Below are positions 41,374 through 55,100 of a stretch of 64,000 nucleotides of DNA, piece after piece (the stretch's first letter is position 1; each line of letters opens with the position of its first letter). The DNA is from Marsupella aquatica. Taxonomy: Eukaryota > Marchantiophyta. Below the pieces are notes generated by a model. It was not told the origin of the DNA. It ran no database searches and saw only the letters and a list, made by a program, of their open reading frames with translations. The position numbers and the translations under genes were made by a program. The stretch is from assembly GCA_973895155.1 (NCBI GenBank), contig OZ316891.1, positions 13,702,001-13,766,000 of the forward strand, written 5' to 3'.

Positions 41374-42662
41374 TCCTCTCTTTCGGGAACCTGCTCTTGA
41401 AACTGCTACAACCCACGCCCATTAAACTCTTATGGCGTTTGCTCACGTCGTTCCTTAGATATAGAGAACCAGAAGTGGCAGGGCATTGACAGTTAGCCGT
41501 CAATTTCCAGCATTAGATTGAGCACGAAGTTGCAAATAAACATCGCGTGGTACAAATCAACCTGCCTCCCAGTGGCAATTCTCGACCACAATTCTACGAT
41601 TCTAAGCAATGCAATCCAGATAAAATCCTGGACACTCTCGACAGTACTAGGCCCGGCAACAAGTAGTAACTGCAGTACTGTAGAGACTCGATGCAATCCA
41701 TGCATTACAAGAACGGAAATGCTCACTGCACTACGACCTGACGACAATTTTAGAACTGTCTTCCAGACTTCCGAAGAAAACTCATGCCCGCTTATGGGAA
41801 TCCTCACCCAAAAGGAAATGACCGGAAGTCACCCCACTTCAAGCTGTCTTCTGTGACTTTCCGTCTTCCACATAAGTTCACAAACCCTCATCAGCGAAAA
41901 ATCTCTCTAGCTGCACGCATCAACACACATAAAAATATTGTGTATGAGTCTTCGTACAAGTCCCATCATTTAGCAATGCGATTCTGACAGTACCTGTCAG
42001 ACCACCCTACTTCAAACATTCGAGCTGCAAACGATCGACGAGGCCAGCTTCGACTAAGCGCGAGTGGCGGTCCTGGAAACAGCGCATAATACAGATCTGA
42101 CGGAACATCTTCAGCAAATTTCGTAGACATATGATATGATTGGAAGAGCTCAACTTATTTCATCACGTGCTAACTAACTGGCTTCGCATAGTGTACTCGT
42201 ACTCTTATCGTTATCCTTGAACCTGGTTTCACGAGATAATTACCATTATTGGATTCAGATTTTTTCTACTCCATTTGCAATGGAAAAACCTACAATCAAC
42301 TCATACCGACCTTTGGTTGAAAGAGTGTGCCAGATCAATAGCTGCAATAAACGCTAGAAGAATAATATCGTGCACCAAGGACAGATGTAACACTGCGACT
42401 ACACATAGGCTTGAAGAAAGAGCTTGAGCAGTTCAGTAGAAGCATAGTCTCCGATTCCGGTAGCTACATCGACAATCGGCCGTCATTGTCAGTCCACACC
42501 GTTTCCTGAACACGACTGTCTCTGCTGATGAAAATACCGACACCACAGATTCCAAGCACACACGCGCTGCGCTTATAGGGCAATCCATTCCAGTGATCTC
42601 CACTCCTACGAACAACTAGCATCTACGATGAGTTTCTGTAAACGGACTCGACATCCAATCCG

Positions 42663-42695
42663 CGACACACACACACACTCACACACACACACACA
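42663..42695. repeat. (AC)n microsatellite
   Basis: An interrupted run of AC dinucleotides about 33 bp long, broken by a CTC, lies upstream of the copine gene. Confidence 0.9.
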
Positions 42696-45600
42696 TGGAA
42701 AGAAGAAAACCTCCATGGTTGGTTATCAAATGATGCAAATCGCGTATCGAGCTCACCTCCGAAAGCGTGCGCTCTTCGAATCGACGCGTTCCGTGCCGCA
42801 GAACATCGCCAACTGAAATGGAATCCTCCAGTGTCAAATCGAATTCCGACGACGGGACCGTTTTCGCCGCTCGCTCTTCGCACGGGGCCTAGAGATCGAT
42901 CTACAAAGACGCAAGTCAAACAGGCGCGGAAATTCTTCGGTGAACAATATGTACTCACGGCAATAAAACTGTCCTGGGGCTTAAAATGAATGGGGCATTT
43001 ATTATTAGAAAGTGAGGTGAGATAGAGATACCGTAGTCCATCCGGATTTCCAGGAAACCGACTTGGCATTTTTTATGTCGCGGAGTAATGCCATATTAAG
43101 ATAGTCCATCCGGATTTCTAGGAAATTCATCCTGGGGATTTATGTCAACGGACCAATAGTCCTGGTTTTCTTTTTAATAAACACCCAGAGTCCAGAGAAA
43201 TGTTGAGTTGAAGCACATTTTTTAGGTTAGTACTCTGTTGTACAGCGTTGCTCATAAGTTGATGGTGTGTACATTTTCCAGTTATAAATGTAATGGTGCC
43301 CCAATTGCTGTCTAGACGTTTCACTTTAGAGTGTAGGCTCTCATCTTAGCCTACATGCCCAAGCTTAGCTAATAAGTAAAGCAATGAATATCAATCATGC
43401 CGGCTTCTAATTCCACCCCTAGCCCTACTTATGTCCCGGAGTCAAGGTCTAGAGATTTCATTTTAGATAGTAGGCTGATTTACTAGTTTTTAATCACCCC
43501 TTATCTTAGATTGATAAACTAGGATGTGAATAGTTGCCTTCAAAAACAAAATCATTAATTAATTAAGGCAGGATAGGATCTCCATCCAAATTGAATCCTA
43601 CCCTCACAGGGATGCCCCCTATGTGGTTCCTTTCTACTTTTTAGAAAGTTGCATGGAACCTTTGATGTCAACCTTTGAATTGAGGTGGGGTGCCGAAATA
43701 CTCTTTGTCCTAAAGTCAATTCATGTCATCTTCGTGAAAATGTAAATTCCCATAGATCCCTGCAACCTTAAACTCCTATCCTAGCAAAACATTTGGGATG
43801 GGGTCCCATCCGAGCTTGTAGCTCTAATGCCTTCAATGACGTAGAAAAAATGGGAAATACAAAGCTACCCTATAGGAAACTAGGCCCATAAGAGCATTTT
43901 TCCAGTCCGTTTACTTCTACCTTTTCAAAGTCTATTTTTCTTTTGACTTCACCATTTGAATTTGGAATTCCAATGCATAAAGCACTTTAGAAAAATTGTT
44001 GCATTTATAGTAAGTAAGGGGGTTAAACAAGTAAAAAAACAATATCCAAGAGCTGTCCATGTGGGTTGCTATGGTCCATATGAACGTCTAGTCAAACATT
44101 GTGGTCTATGGGAGCTTCAGTTTCCAGCATATAAGTAAACTTGGTGTTCTTTCAGTAAAGCCAGGACTCCAGTATTACTATTGTATGACCATGTGGTGGA
44201 GATTTTGGCCAGCCTCTCCAGTTCCTACACTTAAACCGATTACATAGTTACTCGCATTTTCACCCGCCAGGGCATTAATTCAATATACATTTTTGGAATA
44301 CCACCAATGATTATAGGAACTTAAACCCAAGTATGAAAAAATGCTATTATAGATTTTTGCAACTCGGATAGAATTTGGCAAAACATACTTTGACATTATC
44401 TATTACACAATACTAGGCTGTTTAATCCTCTTGGCAAAGGTACTGAATAGAGGCCTTTTCTATAGTATTTGAGAATGCAACAATAGATTGAAAGTGCTGT
44501 TTCAACTTGGTGAATGTGGGGATCATGATGGTTCATGAGGGTGCAACACATGTTCCTTGCTACCACCAAAAAGATCTAGAAACCCTCATAGATGTGAGTA
44601 ATCCATGGTTAGAGTAAATCACAGGCAAGTCATAAAACAGATTGCTATGGTTGGCAGGAATTGTCCAAAGTTGAGTTGGAAATTCTCAAAGTCAATATAA
44701 TCAATGAATAAGGTATCATGTGAGAAGATATTGCTGCCAACTTACGTAGCTGTCACACAATAATAGAACAAACTAAAACAAGGGTTTCATAGACAAGTTG
44801 CAATATTGTAGTGCTTGGGAACACCGTGCAACAATGCAATTTGCCACCTTTTTATGCAACATTTTGCAAATCTTTTTGGTGAGTGAGAAGCAGGTTAAAA
44901 TAGACTTATTGAGAGGCCTTGGCTGGTTTTTAAAGAGTCACAGTTTTGCTATGTTTTCTGTATTTTGCCCTTCAAGGAGAAAAAAGCAAAAGACAAGTGT
45001 TGGGTGATAACTTCTAAATGTGTTATCTGGATATTCTTGTGTTACCTTGGTTTGGGAGTCTCCTTAGGTTACTTTGTTTTATTGAGATTTTTCTAATGCA
45101 TTTTTGTTTCAATTTTTAGGCCAGGTGCATCCTTTGTAGAATTGGACTTTGAAATTATTTATACCCTACTTTTAATGCTTTAATTTTTGCTTTGGAGACC
45201 CCGTCTTTAGGTCTAGGTTTTTTTCAATGTAGCCCATCTTTTGTTATGTTTATGTTCAAGTTATATTAAATTGGGTTTTTGTACATAATGTAACCCCTGC
45301 CTTTTAACTACAACTCAGTTTTGTTGCCTAGCTTATGGTAGTGAGTGACTTATGTGAAGCTAACTACAGTCATTATGAGAAAATCATGAGAGGCCCACCA
45401 CTTTTTTGAAATGGATTCACAATCGCTTGGAAGCTAAATAGTTGTCAACTAGAAAAATGACATGTATGGTTTACATTAAGTGGGGCCAACACTTTGTAAG
45501 GGAATTTAAAGCACTAAGGACAGGGCATAGGTACTCCAGTCACACCCAAAACTGATTTACTTTTGCACCATATATCACCATTTCTGTGATTTCTAAAAAG

Positions 45601-46519
45601 AACTCATTTACAACTCTAATTTTTTTTTGAATACCTAATGTTCGGGGCTGGCCCCCTGCCTTCCAAGGACTAGGCATTTTAGGATAGAGCGGATCATCAG
45701 TGCTTAAGTTACACAAATGGCGTCTTCTTTGACCCTCGATAGCTTTAAATTCCTCAAAAGTAGTAAAGGCCTCTTGGGCGAGTGCCCTTTGGGCCATAGG
45801 GTTTGGGTTGGGGCCTGCTGGAGGGGGAGAGGGGGCAGAAAAAAGGACAGTTTTGTGGCACGAACGCCTGCCTAATAACGCAATATGCTAGTCATGCGGT
45901 TATTCTTTTTAACATCAGGATTTTAATGAGAGAGAAACACTATAAGACAAGCCACTTCTTTTGGGGAATCCAAACATCTTTAGTCATCTCAAAGAAATAT
46001 GATTTTGCTGATACGATAGTCCTAAAAGCTTTATAATGCCATTTGGGAAAGGCTGCTTAAACTTGGAGCAACCTTATCTGCATCATCAATGAAAAACATA
46101 GTTGCACACAGTGCAAACATTGGTGTTAATTGACAAATTTCACCTACTCTTGAAAATATTAGGGTTTCAATGCAACCTTGGATAGGCTAATTGGAGTAAG
46201 TTCACCAGAGTTAACATTTGTCATTTATCTGACTCTTCATGAAGGGATAACCTTCTTTGTATCTTATGGAAAGAGTACACTTAGTAGTTGTGAACTTGGT
46301 TTGAGAGAGTATTAGGACCATGGAGCTATGGTGATATATACATTTTGTATTCATAGTGGAGCTCTTGGTGCAACCGTGGATGTGTGTAGCCCTGGCGGGG
46401 TGAACCATGTATCTTTGTGTTAGTGTACTTGAATGTGTGCTATCAATTTGATCATGGTTGGAAATCTTGGAGACATCATGCTGTCCGTTTTGATCCTACA
46501 GAAAATGCATGAGTTTGTG

Positions 46520-46745
46520 AGACTGAGGGGCTGGAGGGCGGAGAGCTATGGGATGGAGGATGGAGGGCTCTGGGCTGAAGGCTACTGGGTGGGCCAATGG
46601 AGGGGGTGAGCTAGGGTCTGGAGGCCACATAGCTATGGGATGAAGGGGCAGAGCTATGGGCTAGAGACCATAGGACTACTAGATGGAGGGTGGAGAGCTA
46701 TGGGCTGGAAACCACAGGGCTGTGGGCTGGAGGCCAGAGCACTAC
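46520..46745. repeat. Degenerate purine-rich minisatellite
   Basis: The plus strand is dominated by G and A, with recurring words GAGCTATGGG, GGCTGGAGG and GATGGAGG at irregular 25-35 bp spacing. About seven or eight diverged units can be counted by eye. There is no open frame of note. Confidence 0.75.
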
Positions 46746-47407
46746 TGCCTTATTGGCAAGAGGGGTATGGGATGGCAGGTAGCATAGAAGTCAACTTTAG
46801 GTAATGCAAATAAACCTGTACATAACAATTTTTATTTGAGGACTGGGTCTTAGTGTGTGTGGCTTTAAAGGGTATGCAGCCAGTAATGATGCATCCCTTT
46901 AGTGCCCATTCAAGGAAGTATGTATACATCCAGAGAAGATCAGGCTTCTAAGATCTCTCATTGTCTTCTCTTCCAATTACTAATTATAGTGAAGTACCTG
47001 TCCTCTAACCACTCTTATAGGAATTTGGAACAATTTGAGTGATAATTGAGCATCATTCAGCTGTGACTAATATAGATGGACATAGATTAACCATCATTTG
47101 CTTACAAGACTTATTGTAATCACATAAGGTGTTTTTCCTTTTGCATTGCAACAGTCAGCACTCAAAAGTGTTTGTCTGAACAAAGTGAGGTCAAGCAGTG
47201 GGACCTCAAAATCTGCAATTTATATGTAGGCTAGCGTAGTGTACTTTTTAAGGGCAACTACAAGGGAGAACGGGGATGGTTTGTGCTGTCTTGTGTGACC
47301 AAACTGTTGTTGGTCACACACCTGGTATATTTGAGTGTTGCCACAATGACCATCGATTATTGTGACCAAGTATGACTGAAAGAGAAGAAGTAGAAATAGA
47401 AAACAAA

Positions 47408-47910
47408 AGATACTAGGATTTACATACCTTGCCACTAAATTTTTCCTATTTATTACCATGCCACACTTTTGTTATGGGTTAAAAAAACTAACCCATGTTA
47501 GCTGCATCACATCCAATGGCTGTCATCACACCCAATTTAATAATTAGATGGCCTGAGTCTCCCTCATTGTGACTTTGACCATCCTCAGGAGGACAAGGGC
47601 AAAGACTATGCACAGGTTTAGGCTAACATTAGACAGAGGCCATGCTTAGGTGGGGGGACAGGACTGCCCAACCCACTCCTTGGTAGATCAGCTGACCCAA
47701 GGGTGGTCAACGTCATCTCGAGGGAGATGTCACGGGCCATTTGAATACATAACTGGGTGTGACGATAGCCATTGGATGTGAAGGAGCTTACATAGGTTAG
47801 TCTTCTTAACCCACAAATAAAAAGAGTGACATTGCGATAAACAGAAAAATTCAGTGGCAAGGAACGTATTATGACACAAAAGAGTGGCAACCTACTAAAA
47901 TCCTAGATAA
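47408..47910. mobile_element. Fold-back element with arms of about 150 bp
   Basis: The left arm (about 47411-47560) and right arm (about 47720-47908) are inverted copies of each other. Matching words are CTAGGAT, CCTTGCCACT, TTTTTC(C/T)(T/G), GGTTA, CATCCAATGGC and CACACCCA(A/G)TT. The loop is about 150 bp. Ends, arm length and lack of coding capacity fit a non-autonomous fold-back or long-TIR element. Divergence between arms suggests it is old. Confidence 0.7.
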
Positions 47911-49178
47911 AATATATGGCTGCCCCAAAATCTTATGTTATTCATATCAATGAAATTTTTTGACAGTAGACCGTGCAACATGCATATTGTCATTATGGAC
48001 TACTATAGCTTTAATAGGAAATTCATTTATTGTCCGGTATTATGCACGAAAAACTGAAGACATGAGAGTGTATGTCTTAGTTTACATTTCTTAATGCGAC
48101 TCAATAGGTGAAGGCATGAGGGTGTATGTTGTCATATTTCTTAATGCGACCCGTGGTGCGCAGATCCACATAAAGTGTTCCTCTACATTATTTGTCATAA
48201 CAAACTTAGCCTAGCCCCAAGCCTAGCAGTAGAAGTCTCACATCAACAAGTAAGATTCTGGGTTCAAGTTTCATTCCGCAATCAACTTAATTCCAGAAAC
48301 CCTTTACACACAAAATATCCACATGAAGAAAATTGGAGGTAACATTCTTATCAGTGAGATGGAAACATGCATGATAACAACATCTATATTAAGAGTGGGA
48401 CCCAAGGTGTTGTAATAAATGAGTTTCCCCCATTTTGCCCCTCTTTCCCCAATTTTTACAGCTGAAGGGGGCTAATTTGGAGAATTTATGAGCTCCACAA
48501 CTATCCTCACCAACTATGTGTCGTCTCAGGTTAAGCCAACCCACACAAAAAATTGGGCGCAACCAGGTAATTAAATTAGTTTGAGGGAAAGATGAGTACT
48601 TTTGACTAGTTTGGGGATAAGCAAGTAAAGATGGGGTGAAAAAACTTCTATAATTTCTGTTGAATAATAAAAGCCATGTGAAAAATTTACTGTAATTTCT
48701 ACAAGGCCAAAAGCCATCACCCCTTATAGAATCTCCACATGTTACTGGGTTTTGTTTAGGCTATACATTTAAAAACCCACTACTGACGCATGCTAGTTTT
48801 ATTGTATGATGTGAATGGGGTTGAATAAAGGGCAAGCCCACTAGTAAGTGTTGCTCTTCTCCTAAGGTGCACCAATGAATAGATCTTCAAGTTGGAAAAC
48901 CCAGCAACCAAAAAGAAGTAAATTCTGTATACAACAGTCTCAAAAACATTCCATAGTGCCTCTCAAAACCAGTTCCAGTAACAAAAACCTAAGTAAACAG
49001 AATATGCAATACCATAGTTGTAAGTTGGTTTGTAGTCTTCAATCTTGAAAAATTAATTTAATTTTGTGTCAGGCTGGTCTATCTGATTGCAGAATTTTCC
49101 TAGCCAAGAAGTTTTTTAATGTAGGTTTTCCTTTTTTGCTGACACCTACCCAAAACATGTGTTTGCAACACATTTGAA

Positions 49179-49183
49179 CAGAT
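49179..49183. repeat. 5-bp target-site duplication, left copy
   Basis: CAGAT directly precedes the 5' LTR and is repeated directly after the 3' LTR at 55797-55801. Confidence 0.95.
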
Positions 49184-49290
49184 TGTTAGACTCTACCTTG
49201 ACCGGATGACCGGATCAGCCGGTCATCCTGGCACCACCATATGTACCATTACCGAGACTATACTGAGACCATTGTTATCACCATCAAACA
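49184..49290 (+). repeat. 5' LTR (107 bp)
   Basis: The repeat runs from TG to CA and is very short for Copia. It contains a perfect 9-bp inverted repeat (49205-49213 and 49219-49227) around a 5-base loop, and no TATA-like box. Confidence 0.95.
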
Positions 49291-50666
49291 CGTTATCAGC
49301 ACGAGAAGCAACCAGTGGAGCTGAGAAGAAAGAGACTCCAATTCTAGTGAATGATTGGCAATTGCGGGAAAGAACACACGTCTGCAGCGAAATCAATGTT
49401 TGAGTTAGGGGGGCCCTAAATTTCTACGTCCAGAATTGGTTTTGAGAAGTTGAGCAATGTTTCAAACCCGGCTCCATTGTCCAAGTGGAACCAGATGGCG
49501 ATCGATCATGCACGAATACCAAAGTCTGTACCAACAAGAGATTCTCGCTCGTGGATAATCAAGCAATGATCGAAGGCGAATCAAGCAATTGACAGGAACA
49601 TGAGCGAAAGGATGCCGCTGCCGAAAAAGTGAAGCATATATCGTTAAGGTTTGATCGGTAACTCGGATGGAGAGGAATCCATAAGAGAGCGAAGCAGGAA
49701 GAATCGAGAAGAAAGAAGGAGCGTGTGACCCCGATGGTAACCGATAGCTGACGCGAGCCCGATTCAAAGTAACGAGAGGAGAAAAGAAAAGAGGCCCATC
49801 CCGGAATCGAATTAGACTGCAGCAAGAAACGAATTGACTTTTTTTTTGAAGATCGGGAGCAAAGGAAAGAAGGGCAACCCGACACAGGAACGAGATTTAG
49901 AAGGGAGGCCACCATGAACCAGAAGCACTTGGGAAAGCGAAAGAAGAATTTGAGGCGAAGGATCTCGAGAGGGACTAAGGAGATACCTAAAGGCAGCATC
50001 GGAAGGGAAGCATTGAAAATAAAAACACCGATCATGATCGAGAAGCGTAGTATCGAACACAAGAAGGCGTGAATTGGAGAGGATCCCGATAAGCGCGGAA
50101 GGCTACGACTGCAAAAACGAGATCAAAAGGTCAAGAGGAGCGGACAACGAGGGAGAAAGCACAACCTGAAGACCACAAAACTTTGAGGAAGACCTTATGG
50201 CAGATTGAGGAAGCCAGAAGAAGACGAGATTTTAAGGAGAGCACCAACCAGGCGCAAGGAGGCATACAAATCTTGCAACATCAAGGCTCAAAACAACGAA
50301 GAAATGTCGAACCCGAATCAAAACCGCTAAGTGCACGCCTCATAACTGCAACATAACCGCAAAATCTCCATACGTGCATTCTGTAGCAAAGGGAATTTAC
50401 TTTACAAAGCCAAATTTGCACATAACCAATGCAAGAGTAAACATAAATCATACCTGCAACCCTAAGTGCACAAGTGGATAACTGCACAGTTTAACAAAGA
50501 AAAAAGCATATACAAAAGAAAATTTGCAGTTAAACAAATACCAAGAAAACCCTAAACCATAAGTGCAAAACCTAAAAAGGAATTTCAGATTTGCATGCGT
50601 TCTCCACCCAGCTCCACCTTGCATGCCGCATAAATGTGCTTAGTCATTCCTTACTATACTTACTAG

Positions 50667-50674
50667 TATATAAA
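50667..50674 (+). promoter_or_regulatory. TATA-like box just upstream of gag
   Basis: TATATAAA lies 38 bp before the gag ATG inside the element. The short LTR has no TATA box, so this could be an internal promoter, but an AT-rich coincidence is equally possible. Confidence 0.3.
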
Positions 50675-50712
50675 CCTCAACCACACTTAAAAGGAATCCA
50701 GCCATCAACCCT

Positions 50713-52185
50713 ATGACGAACCTCGAGAAACTCAACTTTCCAGCCCTTGACATCGACGGTAGTAACTACCTAGAATGGTCAATGAACCTTAGAGAGAACA
50801 TTACATCGCTAACCCTACTCCCAGCGATAGGAATGACACAACCTACCCTTGCCGGCGAACCTCAGCCAGATCTACTAACTAAAGCCAACGAATCTAAAGC
50901 CCTAGTATTCCTGAGACGCCACATCCATAGGTTCCTCCAACGACAATACATGCACTTGTCGACCCCTCGGGAACTATGGACAGCCCTACAGACTCGATTC
51001 GACCACCAGAAACTGGTCGAATTACCCAAAGCCAGGCAAGACTGGCTCAACCTCAGAGTCCAGGACTTTACATCGATCTCAACATACAATAGTGAACTCT
51101 TTAGAATAACCTCAACCCTCGCACTTTGTGGCGAGCCCGTGACGGACAAGGATCTATTGGAGAAGACCTTGTCGACATTCCATTCATCAAATGTGTTGCT
51201 ATCAACACAGTATAGAAACATGAAGTTTGGACAATACTCCAAACTCATAGCGCACCTCTTAGTCACCGAAAGAAACCAGGAACTTCTTTTGGTAAACTCA
51301 AGAAAACGCCTAGCAGGCACGTTGCCCTCAGGACAAGCGAATGAAACCCACAACATAGAAACTACTGAACCCTCTACATCGAGGCAAAGCACTAAACGCA
51401 CTAAGAATAGCAACCGCCAAAACACCCATAACAAGGGGAGCTTCTAAAACCAACGTCCACAATACAACTCCCAATGAACCTTTCGAGGATGCGGAGGAAG
51501 AGATGGACGAGGAGGACGAGGCGGACGTGGCGGACGCGGTGGACGCGAAGGACGCGGTGGTGGTAGACCATACAACAACAACTGTAAGAATGATCGGTCA
51601 CAACCCCGACAACAACGGGAACGACCAAAATGTCATGAATGTGGCATGACAAACCACTTCGCGCAAAACTGTAGAATCCCACAACACCTCAGAGATTTAT
51701 ACCAACGGTCCATCCAGGATGGACAAACCTCAAGACCACCACCCCGTGAAACCCACGGGGCATTTATGGAGTCTAGTGATCCATTCCAAGACTTCTCAGA
51801 CCTACCCACACAACCCGAGGCACACTTAGTGGCCAGTAGCTACACTACCCCAGACTTAGATAGTCTAAGCACATGTATCATTGACAGTGCCACGACACAC
51901 ACTATCCTCCAGGATAAACACCTTTTTCACACGATTACACCATCACGTAGGTCCCTGACCACTATAAATGGTCCTAGTCAAATAGAAGAGGGCTTCGGCC
52001 CAACCTCTATTAGACTCCCGAAGGGTACTGAAATACATATAGAATCTGCCATTTCGCCCCAAACGCAACTCGTAATCTCCTTAGCTTTAGAGATATACGA
52101 GCAAATGGGCTACATGTCCAAACGGGCGATACCAGAGACCAAGAGGTCATTCACCTGGTTGAAAACACCCTTAAAGGGAAAATAA
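50713..52185 (+). pseudogene. gag: Copia gag and protease, interrupted
   Basis: The gag part (50713-51447) begins MTNLEKLNFPALDIDG and carries the UBN2-type capsid fold pattern (LWTALQTRF and similar). The frame is interrupted by TAA (51445) and TGA (51475) before an Arg/Gly-rich stretch and the zinc knuckle CHECGMTNHFAQNC. The aspartic protease signature DSATTH follows at about 51883. Near 52066 the frame shifts by one base, after which the pol frame continues. The first stop would separate capsid from the nucleocapsid part. Confidence 0.9.
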
Positions 52186-55100
52186 TTAAAGAGACACTTT
52201 TCTCGTATCCCTGCGGGTTTTACATAACACAAATTGAATGCCTGCATAACAACGCCAATACAAGCGAATTGCATGCGCTATGGCATGCACGCCTTGGCCA
52301 CCCCGGCCAATCAATGCTAACAATAATCATTAAGAATTCAAGTGGCATTCCAATCAATACACGCCACATCCCAGTGAGCACTCCATGCAATGCATGCTCA
52401 CGCGGCAAGTTAATAACAAGGCCCACGGCATCAAAATTGCCAACTAAAATACCCCAATTCTTGGAAATAATCCATGCTGATGTTTGCGGGCCAATTAACC
52501 CACCAAGCGGACCTTTCCGCTACTTTATGGTTTTAATCGACGCATCAACCAAATGGTCAAATGTGACCTTGCTTTCAACGAGGAACATGGTAATACCTCG
52601 CATTTTGACGCAAATCTTGCGCGTGAAAGCACAATTCCCAGGTCACCCTATTAAGACACTAAGGGTAGACAATGCATGGGAATTCACATCCGAAACGTTT
52701 GATGACTTTTGCACATCACTTGGCATAAACGTACAATATCCTGTACCTCATGTGCATTTCCAGAATGGATTAGCTGAAGCGGTCATTAAATGCCTTCAGT
52801 TAATTGCATGCCCATTACTAATGCAGTCAAAACTCCCCGTCTCAGCATGGGGACACGCCATATTATAGGCGAATGCATTAATCCAATATCGCCCATCGGC
52901 ATTTAATACCTATAGCCCATACCAAATAGCTAACGGTATTAAACCTAATCTATCACATCTTCGTTCATTTGGATGTCAAGTAATGGTCCCCATTACTCCA
53001 CCCAAACGAACCAAGATGGGACCCCAACGACAGTTGGGGATATACATCGGATTCGACTCACCGTCCATAATCCGATACATGGAGCCCACAATTGGCGATG
53101 TTTTTAAAGCCAGATTTCTAGATTGTCATTTTGACGAACACATTTACCCACCATTAATAACCCCTAAAAACTCACAACCACCTTTGGAGTGGGAACGACA
53201 CTCGCCATTTTGGCAAGACCTTAGAACAAATCAAGGGGAGAAAGAAGTTCAAAGAATTTTACAACTCCACAAGATTGTGGAAGAACTTCCCGACGCTTTC
53301 GTCAATACATCCCAAGTCAGCCGCTCACATATTCCAGCTGCGAGAGCATCTGCTCGCATCGAATTATCAAGTGAGCCAGCTAGTACATCCCAACCTCGTG
53401 CAAAATGAGGCAGACCTTTGGGATCCAAGGATAAACAACCAAGAAGGCGCGGTTTATCTATACCACCTTCACCTGACATCGACCACACAGAATCCACAAC
53501 TCACGAAGAGATTTCTATCCACTTCGCACACACCGGTGAGATGTGGGATAGAAATACTACTTCCATAGATGACGCTTTTGCATTAATGGTGGCAACAAAT
53601 ATCACTAATGAGACACCAGAACCAATATCCATTTTAGAATGCCAAAACAGACCAGATTGGCCTGAATGGCAGAAAGCTATAAATGGAGAATTAGATTCCC
53701 TACTAAGCAGACACACTTTTGGCCCAGTCGAGCCAACACCGCAGGATGTACATCTTGTTGTCTACAAGTGGACATTCATCCGCAAAAGAAACGATAAAGG
53801 CCAAGTTGTACGTTACAAAGCACGTCTGGTAGGGAAAGGATTTACCCAACAACCGGGAATTCATTACGATGAAACTTACTCACCAGTTATGGATAGCACA
53901 ACATTCCGATATCTTATCGGATTTGCCATTTTCCACCAACTACAAATGCGACAATTAGATGTTGCAACTGCATATTTATATGGCACTTTAGACACTTGTC
54001 TATACATGCGATCACCTCCCGAGTTGGAGCAACGTCGCCGAGCTTTAGCTCAAGGCGCTAAATCGCATATCCCATATCTACATAAGATTATAACACAATT
54101 ATCTCAAGTTACACCAAATGTGTCATCTACACATGTAACTCATAATAACGACACCGCTGTGTCAACCGTACGGAATACTCGCCGCGGACTAGCTATCCGT
54201 GTGTTGAAGGCATTATATGGCCTGAAACAAAGTGGCAGAGTATGGTATCAAAGATTTACTGATGAAATGATTGCCATGGGTTTTTCCCATGATGCCATTA
54301 CACCATGTTTATTTATTAAACATGTGAATGATGAATATGTCATCGTTTCCATTTATGTTGATGACTTAAATATATTTGGGACACCCCAAATTACCGAAGA
54401 TACTATTACACGTCTTAAATCAACATTTGAGATGAAAGACCTTGGACATACAAACTTTTGCTTAGGATTACAACTGGAGATCTTACCTACTGGCATGATA
54501 CTCCATCAAACTACACAAACTGAAAAGATCCTAAAATAGTTCAACATGAACCTAGCACACCCATTGACGTCACCAATGGTTGTACGTTCATTAGAAAACA
54601 CCACTGATGTTTTTCGCAAGCGCGAAGAACATGAACCTATATTAGGACCAGAAACTCCATATCTTTCTGCAATAGGAGCATTAATGTACCTAGCAAATCA
54701 GACTAGGCCAGACATTGCATTTGCCGTTAATTTACTAGCCAAACATAGTGCAACTCCCACAGCCAGACACTGGAATGGAGTTAAACACGTATTTAGATAT
54801 CTACGTGGAACCACCGACACTGGGTTATTTTACCCATTCGGCGCAAACCACGAGCTCATAGGATACGCAGATGTCGGATATCTCTCCGACACTGATACCG
54901 CAAAATCCCAAACTGGATATGTTTTTACCATAGGGGGTACCGCTTTCTCTTGGAAAAGCGTGAAACAGACCCTAACAACAACCTCATCGAATCACTCAAA
55001 AATATTAGCTCTACATGAGGCTAGTCGTGAAGCCGTTTGGTTACGATCATTTATAAACCACATCAACACCAAATGCGGCCTACAACCACTAACGAAGCCT

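Larger units (their letters stand above)
41374..49178. other. Gene-free stretch between the copine gene and the Copia element
   Basis: It contains the copine promoter side, a CA microsatellite (42663-42695), and a roughly 70-bp duplication of TAGTCCATCCGGATTTC words at 43036 and 43102. A purine-rich minisatellite and a fold-back element are listed separately. Between 43.2 and 46.4 kb the DNA is AT-rich, with no open frame that carries a motif. Confidence 0.55.

Noticed and set aside
42623-43069. 148-codon minus-strand frame upstream of the copine gene
   Set aside because: It crosses a CA microsatellite (read as Val/Cys repeats) and has no family features.
48205-48275. Possible tRNA-derived SINE head (GGTTCAAGTTTC like a B box)
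   Set aside because: The A box is weak, no tRNA fold can be drawn, and no A-tail or target duplication was seen.
49462-50062. Minus-strand frames of 101 and 167 codons in the Copia leader
   Set aside because: They are antisense to a purine-rich leader; the Phe/Leu/Ser-rich peptides follow from base composition.
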